Positions 1 through 7,275 of a stretch of DNA of 35,146 nucleotides are shown here, one piece after another; the first letter of the stretch is position 1; each line of letters opens with the position of its first letter. Origin of the DNA: an uncultured Eubacteriales bacterium (GTDB lineage: Bacteria > Bacillota > Clostridia > Oscillospirales > Butyricicoccaceae); contig CAJKFC010000006.1 in NCBI GenBank assembly GCA_905199135.1, forward strand, positions 1-35,146, given 5' to 3'. The notes under the pieces are model-generated. The model saw only the letters and a list, made by a program, of their open reading frames with translations. It searched no databases and was not told the origin of the DNA. The position numbers were made by a program, and so were the translations under genes.

Positions 1-84
1 AATCTTCTGCCCGATCAGATGGTTCATCAGCGTAGATTTTCCCACATTCGGTCTGCCAATTATGGCAACTACCGGCTTATCCAT
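1..84 (-). CDS. der: GTPase Der (EngA), N-terminal fragment cut by window edge
   Basis: Der is a double-domain GTPase needed for assembly of the 50S ribosomal subunit. Only the first 28 codons are in the window. They read as a start methionine followed by [14 protein letters not shown], the P-loop (G1) of the first GTPase domain, in the form typical of Der. The start is the ATG at 82-84, preceded by a GAGAGGAAAT ribosome binding site on the minus strand. It lies 13 bases downstream of the DUF512 gene, an arrangement that is common in Firmicutes. The rest of the protein lies beyond the left edge. Confidence 0.85.
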   Translation of the reverse strand, partial: MDKPVVAIIGRPNVGKSTLMNHLIGQKI

Positions 85-97
85 ATTTCCTCTCTTT

Positions 98-1399
98 CTA
101 AAGAGCTTCGACCGCGTCGCAAAACGCAAAGCCGTCGGGCTCGACCGCTGTGATCTCCACCCCAAGCTCCTTTTCGATCTCTTCCAAAGTTATATCGTCC
201 AAAAAAACATTCTCTCCGTGCCTAAGCATTACATTGGGCAGGAGAATTCTTTTGCCGTGTTCTCTCGCTTTGAGATTTTTGATTATATCCTGTCCCGTGA
301 CAAGGCCCGCCACGGTGACATTCTCGCCGAAGAAGTCATTTCTGACCCCTATTACATTACAGTTTAAATTATGCCATTTATCCCTCAAGTAGTCAAGCAT
401 TTTTTCCATAAACGGGGCGGCGTCCACGCCTGTAACTATGGTAAAGCTGCGCTCTCTTTCGTCGGCATCTGCCATTTTTACGGCGCCTATCACCTGCTCC
501 TCAAAAAGGGGCATGAGACCCACTCCGTTTTCGAGCTGCTCATATTCGCCGTAGTATTCGCTTTCGGGGAAAGGAAGCCCCGCCTTGAGATAGAGCTCAT
601 CGGAGCAGTGGACAAGGGGCTCGCCGTATTTTTCGGTGTTTTCCCTTCTGAAGGCGTCGGCTATGGCTATCGTTTCTCTCGCCTGCTCTTTTGTCATGGG
701 CTTTAATGGATAGAGACCCTCCCTGTGTTTGGTAAGTCCCACGGGCACACAGGCTATGCTTGTGACGGCGGGGTACATGTCCGAAAGATCCTTCAAAGTC
801 TTTTTAAGGTTTTCCCCGTCGTTGACCTCGGGGCACACCACTATCTGGCTCTTTATTTCAAGCCCTGCGTCGGCAAAGGTTTTGAGATGCCTTAGAGCCT
901 CTCCCGCAAAGCGATTGCCCAGCATGAGCTTTCTCAACTCGGGATCTGTGGTGTGCACAGATATATTTAGGGGCGAAAAATGCATTTTCACTATTCTCTC
1001 GGCGTCCTTGTCGGAAATATTCGTCAGGGAGATATAGTTCCCCACAAGGAAAGAAAGCCTTGCGTCGTCGTCCTTAAAATATATCGTCTCCCTCATTCCC
1101 TTGGGATTCTGGTCGATAAAACAGAATATGCAGGAGTTATAGCAGCTTTTCTGCTCGTCCATAAGATATGTTTCGAAATTGAGGCCGATATATTCGCCCT
1201 CTTCCTTGTTTATTTCAAAAACTTTCTTTTTACCGTCTCTTTCGACCTCTACAGAAAGGCATGCGTCATAGGTGTAAAACTGATAGTCAAAAATATCCCT
1301 AATCTGATTTCCGTTGACCTTTATCAAAATGTCTCCCGCCTTTATTCCCGCCTTTTCCGAGAGACTTCTCCTGTCGACCGATGTAATTTTCGCGCTCAT
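98..1399 (-). CDS. DUF512 family radical SAM protein with PDZ-like N-terminus
   Basis: The 433-residue protein belongs to the DUF512 family found next to der in many Firmicutes. Residues 1 to about 60 look like a PDZ-type domain ([15 protein letters not shown]). This is followed by a cysteine cluster C-x3-C-x2-C (CYNSCIFC), the arrangement that binds the 4Fe-4S cluster in radical SAM enzymes, and by the long DUF512 C-terminal region. The substrate is unknown to me. The start ATG at 1397-1399 has a good GGAGG site five bases upstream. A strong terminator hairpin after rpmF ends only a few bases before this site, so expression may depend on read-through. The family assignment is firm but the reaction is not. 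Confidence 0.88.
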   Translation of the reverse strand: MSAKITSVDRRSLSEKAGIKAGDILIKVNGNQIRDIFDYQFYTYDACLSVEVERDGKKKVFEINKEEGEYIGLNFETYLMDEQKSCYNSCIFCFIDQNPKGMRETIYFKDDDARLSFLVGNYISLTNISDKDAERIVKMHFSPLNISVHTTDPELRKLMLGNRFAGEALRHLKTFADAGLEIKSQIVVCPEVNDGENLKKTLKDLSDMYPAVTSIACVPVGLTKHREGLYPLKPMTKEQARETIAIADAFRRENTEKYGEPLVHCSDELYLKAGLPFPESEYYGEYEQLENGVGLMPLFEEQVIGAVKMADADERERSFTIVTGVDAAPFMEKMLDYLRDKWHNLNCNVIGVRNDFFGENVTVAGLVTGQDIIKNLKAREHGKRILLPNVMLRHGENVFLDDITLEEIEKELGVEITAVEPDGFAFCDAVEAL

Positions 1400-1407
1400 T
1401 TTACCTC

Positions 1408-1444
1408 CAAAAAAAATAGAGAAGGAAAAGCTCCTCCTCTATTT
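1408..1444 (-). terminator. Rho-independent terminator after rpmF
   Basis: On the minus strand an 8-bp stem (AAATAGAG with CTCTATTT), one mismatch and a further 4 bp close a 5-base loop. The stem is followed by a run of eight T. It lies 10 bases after the rpmF stop, and its T run directly touches the GGAGG site of the DUF512 gene. Confidence 0.8.
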
Positions 1445-1453
1445 CAACGATGA

Positions 1454-1636
1454 TTATTCTGCAACCTCAATCACTTTGCGGCCGCCGTAGTTTCCGCAGG
1501 CTTTGCATGCTCTGTGGGGAAGAACAAACTCACCGCAGGACGGACATTTGACTATGCCGGGCATGTCGAGCTTCCAGTGGGAGCTTCTTCTCTTGTCGCG
1601 TCTCTGTTTGCTGATTTTTCTCTTGGGTACTGCCAT
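1454..1636 (-). CDS. rpmF: 50S ribosomal protein L32 (zinc-binding form)
   Basis: This 60-residue protein is ribosomal protein L32 of the large subunit. It starts [17 protein letters not shown], the basic N-terminus typical of L32, and carries two CxxC pairs (C31/C34 and C44/C47) that make it the zinc-binding paralogue form. A GTG nine bases upstream is in frame, but it sits inside the AGGAGG ribosome binding site. The ATG at 1634-1636, eight bases after that site, is therefore the start. It follows the yceD-type gene by about 30 bases and is transcribed with it, an arrangement known throughout bacteria. A terminator follows. Confidence 0.95.
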   Translation of the reverse strand: MAVPKRKISKQRRDKRRSSHWKLDMPGIVKCPSCGEFVLPHRACKACGNYGGRKVIEVAE

Positions 1637-1667
1637 CTTTGACACCTCCTACCATTTATGAAGATAA

Positions 1668-2183
1668 TTACTTTTTATTCTCTAAAAGCTCTTTGAGCTT
1701 TGCAAGCTGACCTTTAGGCTCGTCGTCAGTATCTTTTGAGCATCCGCACGGCCCGTCGTTTAAATTGGCTCCGCATTTCATGCACAGACCCTTGCAGTCC
1801 TCGCTGCACAGATAGCTTATGTCGACATTCATTATTATCTCGGGGACGACGATATCGTCGGTCTCCAGAACATCTCCGCCTATGCAGAAAACATCGTCAG
1901 GGTCGTCGTCGGTTTCTTCCGAAGAGCTTATCAGAAAATCCAGATGAAGATCCTGAGGTATTTCCAGCGCCTTTCCGCACCTTGCGCAGTGGACAGACAG
2001 TGTATAACTGACATCGGCCTTGAAAAACACCGCGCCCGACCTGTCGGTCAAAGTGCCTTTTACCGAAATATCCGACTGAAAAGGAAACTCGGAGTTGACT
2101 TTTTCGCCCGATAAATCTATACTATATTCAAAAGGCTTAACTCCGCCCGGACACTGGGCGAGAGATCTCAAACTTATAAGCAT
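1668..2183 (-). CDS. yceD: YceD / DUF177 family protein
   Basis: This 171-residue protein is of the DUF177 (YceD) family, whose gene is usually directly upstream of rpmF and whose members have been linked to 23S rRNA accumulation. Visible features are a CARCG motif near residue 85 and a C-terminal cysteine-rich part (CKGLCMKCGANL, then CGC) near residues 130-150, which would fit metal binding. The charged C-terminus ends in a lysine-rich helix. The ATG at 2181-2183 follows a GAGGTGAGAT site. It is the first gene of a yceD-rpmF transcript from the promoter at 2212-2240. Confidence 0.88.
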   Translation of the reverse strand: MLISLRSLAQCPGGVKPFEYSIDLSGEKVNSEFPFQSDISVKGTLTDRSGAVFFKADVSYTLSVHCARCGKALEIPQDLHLDFLISSSEETDDDPDDVFCIGGDVLETDDIVVPEIIMNVDISYLCSEDCKGLCMKCGANLNDGPCGCSKDTDDEPKGQLAKLKELLENKK

Positions 2184-2211
2184 ATCTCACCTCATTATTG
2201 ATACAAAGAGT

Positions 2212-2240
2212 ATTATAGCGGATTTTGACAGATTTGTCAA
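2212..2240 (-). promoter_or_regulatory. Sigma-A promoter of yceD-rpmF
   Basis: On the minus strand a perfect TTGACA (2235-2240) is separated by 17 bases from a perfect TATAAT (2212-2217). The start codon of yceD is about 30 bases further on. Confidence 0.85.
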
Positions 2241-2254
2241 TAGATTTTTATACA
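2225..2254 (+). promoter_or_regulatory. Sigma-A promoter of the RluC-type gene, overlapping the divergent promoter
   Basis: On the plus strand TTGACA (2225-2230) and TATACA (2249-2254) are 18 bases apart. This TTGACA lies in the spacer of the oppositely directed yceD promoter, and the two -35 boxes form an inverted repeat with a 4-base centre. Two polymerases could not occupy both at once. Confidence 0.7.
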
Positions 2255-2275
2255 TTTAGTTATACAGGAGAAAAT

Positions 2276-3232
2276 ATGAAAGCATTTACCGTTTCAAAGA
2301 ACGACAGCGGACAGAGACTCGACAAATTTGTCTCAAAAGTCTGCCCCTCCCTGCCCCTTTCCCAGGTCTACAAATACATAAGGCTCAAAAGGGTCAAGGT
2401 AAACGGCAAAAAGAGCGACCTCGCTTACAAACTCGCCGTTGGCGACCTTGTGGAGATGTATATAAACGACGAGTTCTTTTTAAAGCACGACGATGACACC
2501 GTATTCAAAAACATAAAGCCCAAGCTCGACATAGTCTATGAGGACGAGCACATTCTGCTCGTCGACAAAAAGGTCGGCGTGGTGGTCCACGAGGACGACA
2601 ACGGCACCGCCGATACACTTATAAATAATATAAAGGCCTATCTCTATCAGAAAGGGTCATGGGACCCCGAAAAGGAAAACAGCTTCACCCCCGCTCTCTG
2701 CAACAGGATAGACCGCGGCACGGGCGGCATAGTCATAAGCGCAAAGACCGCCGCCGCTTTGAGAATCCTCAACGACAAGATAAAGGAGGGCGAGGTGGAG
2801 AAATATTACCTCTGCCTGTGCCACGGAAAATTTCAAAAGCCATCGGGCACTATTAAGAATTTCCTCTTAAAGGACGAAAAGAGAAACAAGGTTTTCGTCT
2901 ACCGCTCTCCCCACCCGGGAGCAAAAACCGCCATAACCGACTACAAGGTCATGTCCTTTAAAAAGGGCATATCCCTTGTGGAATGTCACCTTCAGACGGG
3001 GCGCACCCATCAGATAAGAGCCCATATGTCAGACATGGGTCACCCCCTTGTGGGCGACACCAAATACGGCACCGCCGACATGAACAGGGGATTTCCCTAT
3101 AAGTCCCAGTGTCTCTATTCCTACAAGCTGCGCTTTGATTTCAAAGGCGACTGCGGCGAGCTCAATTATCTCAAAGGCAGGGAGTTTTCCGCCGAAAACA
3201 TATACTTTATGGATTTTTTCAAAAACCTCTGA
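2276..3232 (+). CDS. RluC/RluD family ribosomal pseudouridine synthase
   Basis: This 318-residue enzyme would convert uridines to pseudouridine in 23S rRNA. An N-terminal S4 RNA-binding domain (about residues 12-65, RLDKFVSKV) is followed by the RsuA/RluA-type catalytic domain. The catalytic aspartate is D146 in NRIDRGTGG, which replaces the more usual HRLDRDTSG, and the GRTHQIRAHM motif lies later. The ATG at 2276 is chosen because AGGAG lies six bases upstream. An in-frame start 51 bases earlier lies within the promoter. It is probably the RluC type, but the exact target uridines cannot be read from the sequence. Confidence 0.88.
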   Translation: MKAFTVSKNDSGQRLDKFVSKVCPSLPLSQVYKYIRLKRVKVNGKKSDLAYKLAVGDLVEMYINDEFFLKHDDDTVFKNIKPKLDIVYEDEHILLVDKKVGVVVHEDDNGTADTLINNIKAYLYQKGSWDPEKENSFTPALCNRIDRGTGGIVISAKTAAALRILNDKIKEGEVEKYYLCLCHGKFQKPSGTIKNFLLKDEKRNKVFVYRSPHPGAKTAITDYKVMSFKKGISLVECHLQTGRTHQIRAHMSDMGHPLVGDTKYGTADMNRGFPYKSQCLYSYKLRFDFKGDCGELNYLKGREFSAENIYFMDFFKNL

Positions 3233-3286
3233 TTTTCTGTCCCCCAAGGCGGTTCTATTTTGTCTTGATTACAGGAGGGTAAAACC

Positions 3287-3823
3287 ATGTTTTTTCTCTT
3301 GCTTTTAGATGACGACGACGAAAGGGCCTTTCTCCAAAGGCTTTACGATGATTTTTCACCCCTTATGCTCAAAACAGCCATGACATATCTCAAAGACCAA
3401 TACAAGGCGGAGGACGCTGTCCACGACAGCTTTATTTCGGTGTGCAGAAACATATCCACCGTCAGGTCTCTCACCTTTGAGCAGCAGAGGAAATACATGA
3501 TGGTGGTGGCGAAAAACGCCTCCCTCAACGCCCTCAAGAGAGAAAACAGACTTTCCTCTTTAGACGATGTTGTCCTCCCCTCGCCCTCTGCCGAAAGCAA
3601 AGCTGTGGAGGAAAGCGCCGCCGATTCGATAATAGCCGTCATAAAGGCTCTGCCCGAAATATACCGCGACGCCCTGTATTTCTCGATAGTTTTGGAGCTT
3701 TCGGTCAAAGAGATAGCCTCATCACTGGGCATAACAAGGGAGAGCGCCAAAAAGCGAATACAGAGAGGACGGGCAATGCTTATTGAAAACCTTGAAAAGG
3801 AGGGCTTCCGCTATGAAAAATAA
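3287..3823 (+). CDS. ECF-type sigma-70 family RNA polymerase sigma factor
   Basis: This 178-residue protein has the two-domain architecture of ECF (group 4) sigma factors. Region 2 spans about residues 10-75 (AEDAVHDSFISV matches the region 2.2 helix). A linker follows, then region 4, about residues 115-170, with a helix-turn-helix around LSVKEIASSLGITRESAKKRIQRGR. It would direct RNA polymerase to a small regulon, probably in response to an envelope signal. The ATG follows AGGAGGG at seven bases. The gene overlaps the next one by 11 bases, which suggests translational coupling to a small membrane protein. Its target promoters are not evident. Confidence 0.85.
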   Translation: MFFLLLLDDDDERAFLQRLYDDFSPLMLKTAMTYLKDQYKAEDAVHDSFISVCRNISTVRSLTFEQQRKYMMVVAKNASLNALKRENRLSSLDDVVLPSPSAESKAVEESAADSIIAVIKALPEIYRDALYFSIVLELSVKEIASSLGITRESAKKRIQRGRAMLIENLEKEGFRYEK

Positions 3824-4085
3824 AGAGAGAAAAATAGACGACAAAATGCTGAAGCAAAGCCTTATGAGGCTCTACGACAGTGAAGCCGAGGCCATAGCCA
3901 AAAGCCCCAACAAGATAGACGGCAGTCTCCTTGCCGAATACAAGAGCAATATCTTTGCCGAAATCGACCGTCTCCACAGGACATATTTCAAAGTCTTCGG
4001 CCTGTATATAAGGAAATACACGGTCTACGGATTTATATTCGCCCTTATATTCTTTGCCATTATGACATATATAATCTGCAAATAA
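3813..4085 (+). CDS. Small membrane protein, possible anti-sigma factor
   Basis: This is a 90-residue protein with no family that I recognise. Residues 1 to about 60 are charged and likely helical. A single transmembrane segment (YGFIFALIFFAIMTYII) ends the protein, so it would sit in the membrane with its N-terminus in the cytoplasm. The start at 3813 has AAGGAGG nine bases upstream, inside the end of the sigma factor gene. The overlap, size and topology fit a role in holding the ECF sigma factor at the membrane. It lacks the HxxxCxxC motif of zinc anti-sigma factors, so the role is inferred from context only. Confidence 0.65.
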   Translation: MKNKERKIDDKMLKQSLMRLYDSEAEAIAKSPNKIDGSLLAEYKSNIFAEIDRLHRTYFKVFGLYIRKYTVYGFIFALIFFAIMTYIICK

Positions 4086-4135
4086 AAACACACTTGCAGT
4101 TAAAGACTACACTCTGTTTTTTTATAATATCATCA

Positions 4136-4486
4136 TTAAATCAAATATAGAACTACATTTACTATTACTTGAATAAAACCTATGCCAAAAATCATTCCTG
4201 TAATAAACCTTCTAGTATTATTTGATAAAATATTAAATAATAGCTGTATTCCACCGTCCAAAATAAGTGGAACGAGAAATAACAGACACACTAAATAATT
4301 TATTACACAGTTGAAAATTAAAAGGAAAAAAGAACATAAATATCCAATTAAAACACCCGTACAGCGTGCACATAATGGAAACTGATACCCATTTATGAAA
4401 AAGCTTCGTTCTGGTTTTTGATGGCATCCCCACATTTTTCTAGCAATTACCATAGATTTGACCCAGCACTTTGTTCTTTTATCCAT
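4136..4486 (-). CDS. DUF2085 family membrane protein
   Basis: This 116-residue protein matches the DUF2085 family. It has CHQKPERSFFI followed by PLCARCTGVLIGY, the family's conserved histidine and cysteine motifs (about residues 21-50). Three hydrophobic segments follow. The function of the family is not established. The ATG at 4484-4486 overlaps the stop of the upstream gene as TAATG, so the two are translationally coupled. The gene is visibly AT-rich, with many ATA, AAT and TTT codons, unlike the flanking genes. This suggests horizontal acquisition together with its partner. Confidence 0.8.
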   Translation of the reverse strand: MDKRTKCWVKSMVIARKMWGCHQKPERSFFINGYQFPLCARCTGVLIGYLCSFFLLIFNCVINYLVCLLFLVPLILDGGIQLLFNILSNNTRRFITGMIFGIGFIQVIVNVVLYLI

Positions 4487-5082
4487 TATGCTTGAAATTT
4501 ACTTCCACAACTTTTACACATCCAATATGTATTTGTCGTAATTTGCTTTCCCTTTCCAGTTGCTCCACATAATAATCCTAAAGGCCCACAAATCATATAA
4601 CCACAGCAGGCATCACCTGCTTTAAAATCTTTGCCTTTACTTGATACTTCTGATACAGGCATAATATCCTGACCTCCACAACAAGGACAACGCAGACCAG
4701 TAGATCGGGCAGCAACATTCTGACTTTCCGTTTTGTTATTGCAAAATCGTGAATTTTGAGATTGACTATTTATTGCATTTACACCAACAGGAATATGTGG
4801 TTTATTATCCGCATATTCAATTTTATATTCGCCACTCATACTAAACTTTGTTTTTAATTCCACCACCTCGTCAGGCTCATTTACAACTACGCTAAATGTT
4901 GCATTTTTTCCTAACATTTTCATTGTAGTATTAAAAGAAAGTATATGAATTCCAACTTCGACAGGTATTTCTAGTATACCACCGCTTTTTAATTCACCTA
5001 CAAAAGTATTTAAAAGGTATACATTATGATTACAAAGCCATCCATACATGCTCGACTTACGCCTTATAATGATTTTTGCCAT
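4486..5082 (-). CDS. Two-domain protein: beta-sandwich-like N-terminus and C-terminal zinc ribbon
   Basis: This 198-residue protein is of unknown function. Residues 1 to about 95 are rich in alternating hydrophobic residues, with a pattern that resembles PEGA or DUF2846-type beta sandwiches (VYLLNTFVGEL, then a VGIHILSF strand). A linker follows, and the last 65 residues hold CPCCG and CKSCG pairs separated by a glycine-rich hydrophobic segment (GYMICGPLGLLCGATGKG). This is a zinc-ribbon arrangement with a possible membrane-touching loop. The ATG at 5080-5082 follows GAGGGG at seven bases. A GTG further upstream lies in that site and is rejected. AT-rich like its partner gene, it has its own promoter. 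Confidence 0.7.
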   Translation of the reverse strand: MAKIIIRRKSSMYGWLCNHNVYLLNTFVGELKSGGILEIPVEVGIHILSFNTTMKMLGKNATFSVVVNEPDEVVELKTKFSMSGEYKIEYADNKPHIPVGVNAINSQSQNSRFCNNKTESQNVAARSTGLRCPCCGGQDIMPVSEVSSKGKDFKAGDACCGYMICGPLGLLCGATGKGKQITTNTYWMCKSCGSKFQA

Positions 5083-5104
5083 ATTAAATCCCCTCACAAA
5101 CTAT

Positions 5105-5120
5105 AATAAACATGTTTATT
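5105..5120. repeat. 16-bp perfect palindrome in the islet leader
   Basis: AATAAACATGTTTATT is self-complementary over 16 bases. It lies just downstream of the expected transcription start of the islet operon and upstream of its ribosome binding site. It could be an operator for a dimeric repressor, but no regulator is visible nearby. Confidence 0.5.
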
Positions 5121-5131
5121 TATTAGAAATT

Positions 5132-5160
5132 ATTATATCATTAATAACTTAAAATGTAAA
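5132..5160 (-). promoter_or_regulatory. Sigma-A promoter of the AT-rich islet operon
   Basis: On the minus strand TTTACA (5155-5160) and TATAAT (5132-5137) are separated by exactly 17 bases, about 50 bases before the start codon of the zinc-ribbon gene. An inverted repeat TGTTCTA-N8-TAGAACA (5172-5193) lies just upstream of the -35 box. Confidence 0.7.
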
Positions 5161-5293
5161 GATAATTGGCATGTTCTATAGTTTTCTAGAACAAAAGCAA
5201 TATATTTGAGTTTGTAAAATGATTTTAAGTTTACCTAATAAACGGAAAATAATATACATATTTCTATTTGTTAAATCACGGAACAACAAAAAT

Positions 5294-5325
5294 AAAAGAT
5301 GTGTAGAAAATTCTACACATCTTTT
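5294..5325 (-). terminator. Terminator downstream of the SpoIIQ-like gene
   Basis: There is a perfect 15-bp inverted repeat (5294-5308 with 5311-5325) with a 2-base centre, ending in T runs on both strands. It lies 40 bases past the stop of the M23 gene and could stop transcription in both directions, insulating the AT-rich islet. Confidence 0.8.
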
Positions 5326-5365
5326 TACTATCCTTTAAAGTATATCTATTGTGCGGCTTGTTTTT

Positions 5366-6103
5366 TTATTTGATAAACTCAAAGGGGTCTACATAAAGGC
5401 CGTCCTTCATCACTTCAAAGTGAATGTGGGGCTCTTCTTCGCTCTCCGTGAAATTGTTGTTGCCGAAGCAGCCTACGGCATCGCCCGCCGCTATCTCACA
5501 GCCTTCGGTGAGAGTTATGGCGGTGTCAAGTCCCTTGTATACGCTCTTTATGCCGTCACCGTGGTCAATTATCACACAGCCGCCCGTCAGCTCGTCGCTG
5601 TATACCTTTTCCACCACACCGTCCGAGAAACAGGACACCGTCGCCCCTTCCTCGCACTCTATATCTACGCCGTTATGGGTGCGGTAATCGCCCATGGTCT
5701 CGTCGTAGACCAGCTCTCCGTTTGAAAAGCTTTTGGATACCTTGCCTATGACAGGGGGAATATAGACCTTTTCCTTGACTTCAGTCTCTCCGCTTACCGC
5801 CGCAGCCTCGGTAGGCTGTGTCTCGGGCTGCTTTTCGGCCTCTGTCTCTCTTTCTGTCTCTTTCTCGGTGGTCTCTTCAAAGGACACCTTGACATCGGGT
5901 ATCTCGGCTCCCGCGGGGACATCGGACACCTTGGTCTCGCTGCTCGGTACTTTTACGGTAAACTCCGGGTCGGACGGCTCGGAATTAAAGAGTACATAAC
6001 CCGATGTGCCGATGATGCCAAGACACACGGCAAGGATTATGTAAAACCCTTTACCCTCTACGAAATTTTGAAAACCGCCCTTTTTGTTTGGTTTATTTTC
6101 CAT
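5366..6103 (-). CDS. spoIIQ: M23 (LytM) family protein, SpoIIQ-like
   Basis: This is a 245-residue membrane-anchored LytM-domain protein. After a short cytoplasmic stretch, one transmembrane segment (about residues 19-40, FYIILAVCLGIIGTSGYVLF) is followed by a long acidic Glu/Thr linker. The M23 domain spans about residues 115-245. The zinc ligands H-x3-D (HNGVD) and H-x-H (HIH) are both present, so it could be an active endopeptidase, as in clostridial SpoIIQ and unlike the degenerate Bacillus form. Its position directly after spoIID is the classical clostridial arrangement. It would act at the forespore membrane, forming a channel with SpoIIIAH during engulfment. The start ATG follows AGAGGTGAT. 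Confidence 0.82.
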   Translation of the reverse strand: MENKPNKKGGFQNFVEGKGFYIILAVCLGIIGTSGYVLFNSEPSDPEFTVKVPSSETKVSDVPAGAEIPDVKVSFEETTEKETERETEAEKQPETQPTEAAAVSGETEVKEKVYIPPVIGKVSKSFSNGELVYDETMGDYRTHNGVDIECEEGATVSCFSDGVVEKVYSDELTGGCVIIDHGDGIKSVYKGLDTAITLTEGCEIAAGDAVGCFGNNNFTESEEEPHIHFEVMKDGLYVDPFEFIK

Positions 6104-6160
6104 TCTTTTATCACCTCTGATAGCATTCTTCCCAAAAACGCCCGAGGTTATTCTGTTTTT

Positions 6161-7183
6161 TTAATCTAATTTCAAAATCTCGGTGCCCTGATAGTAATGG
6201 GCGAGAATTTCATCATATGTACTGCCCGAAAGAGCCATTTCTCTTGCGCCGTACTGGCTCATTCCCACTCCGTGACCGTAGCCTATCGTGGAAAATACAA
6301 ATTCTCCGTTTTCATATTTTATTTCAAAGTTTGTCGAGTTGAGGCCGAAAACCGTCCTTATATCGGTGCCTTTAAAGGTCTTGTCCCCTATATTTATCGT
6401 CTTGACGCCTCCCGCCTCGCTTCTTGTCACCTCTCCTATGTATTTTCCGTCGGAAAAGGTTACCGATGAGTCGAGCTGCTTTATCTTTTCGGTAAACTCA
6501 TTTAAGGTAAAGCGTGCCGTGCCGTAGTATTTGGGAGATTCCTCTCCGCCGGGGCTTTCGGTGCTTACAAGATAAGGATAGCTTCCGCCCCAGACATCTT
6601 CCGCCTTTTCGGTCATGGGGCCAGACGCCGAATGGAATACCGCCACTATCGGCTCGCTCTCATAGGCCACATACTGACCGTCGGTCTCCTCGAGAGCACT
6701 CCTTATCTTTTCAGCGTAAAACTCGGCGTCCTCGCCCCAGAGCTCTTCGGGAGTTTTGCCCGTGTATGCCTGACAGTGACCGTAATCGGTACACATATCG
6801 GCTCCGCCGTGGCTCTCGTCTTTGACCGCTCCGCCCTCATATAACTTCAGCTTATTGAGAGTATATGTCCTGGCCGACACCGCCTGCGCCTTTATGGCCT
6901 CCTTCGGAAAAGATGCGGGTATTTCGGCGCACAGCACACCGAAAAGATAGTCATGCATGGTCATAGTGACCGTCTCGCCGTCCTTCATCACTGTTATGGT
7001 CTTGGTCTGATCATAACTCTGTCCGCTCTGCTCCTGCAGCCCTTCGTCGGATGCCTCGGTCTCTTCGTTCTGAGAGACCGTCGGCACATTATAATCTTCA
7101 AGCTTACCGTTTTTCAGCTCCTTTATGTCGTCCATATTTGTCAGTATCAGACATATCAGAAGCAACAACACTATTTTTTTCAT
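6161..7183 (-). CDS. spoIID: Stage II sporulation protein D, peptidoglycan lytic transglycosylase
   Basis: This 340-residue SpoIID protein would cleave peptidoglycan glycan strands during engulfment of the forespore. A signal or anchor segment (KKIVLLLLICLILT) starts the protein, and a linker of about 60 residues follows. The SpoIID/LytB domain runs to the end. The presumed catalytic glutamate is in CAEIPASFPKEA, followed by the conserved AIKAQAVSARTY, and GYGHGVGMSQYGA stands near the C-terminus. The ATG at 7181-7183 has AAGGAG at five bases. A TTG 18 bases upstream lies before that site and is rejected. It is the first gene of a spoIID-spoIIQ unit, normally under mother-cell control. Confidence 0.92.
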   Translation of the reverse strand: MKKIVLLLLICLILTNMDDIKELKNGKLEDYNVPTVSQNEETEASDEGLQEQSGQSYDQTKTITVMKDGETVTMTMHDYLFGVLCAEIPASFPKEAIKAQAVSARTYTLNKLKLYEGGAVKDESHGGADMCTDYGHCQAYTGKTPEELWGEDAEFYAEKIRSALEETDGQYVAYESEPIVAVFHSASGPMTEKAEDVWGGSYPYLVSTESPGGEESPKYYGTARFTLNEFTEKIKQLDSSVTFSDGKYIGEVTRSEAGGVKTINIGDKTFKGTDIRTVFGLNSTNFEIKYENGEFVFSTIGYGHGVGMSQYGAREMALSGSTYDEILAHYYQGTEILKLD

Positions 7184-7275
7184 AACAGCTCCTTTTTTCA
7201 AAAACCCGTGGAATTTTCCATCATTTTGTGATACAATAAATACATTAGAATATATATTCCGAAAGGTTAAGGTTT

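Noticed and set aside
1637..1645. GTG start of rpmF three codons upstream
   Set aside because: The GTG lies inside the AGGAGG ribosome binding site. The ATG eight bases later fits the family start MAVPK.
4086..4135. A terminator after the small membrane protein gene
   Set aside because: A T run is present at 4118-4124, but I could not find a stem of useful length before it.
7184..7275. Sigma-E promoter before spoIID
   Set aside because: An AT-rich GAATATA element is present, but neither box matches the consensus well enough to list.
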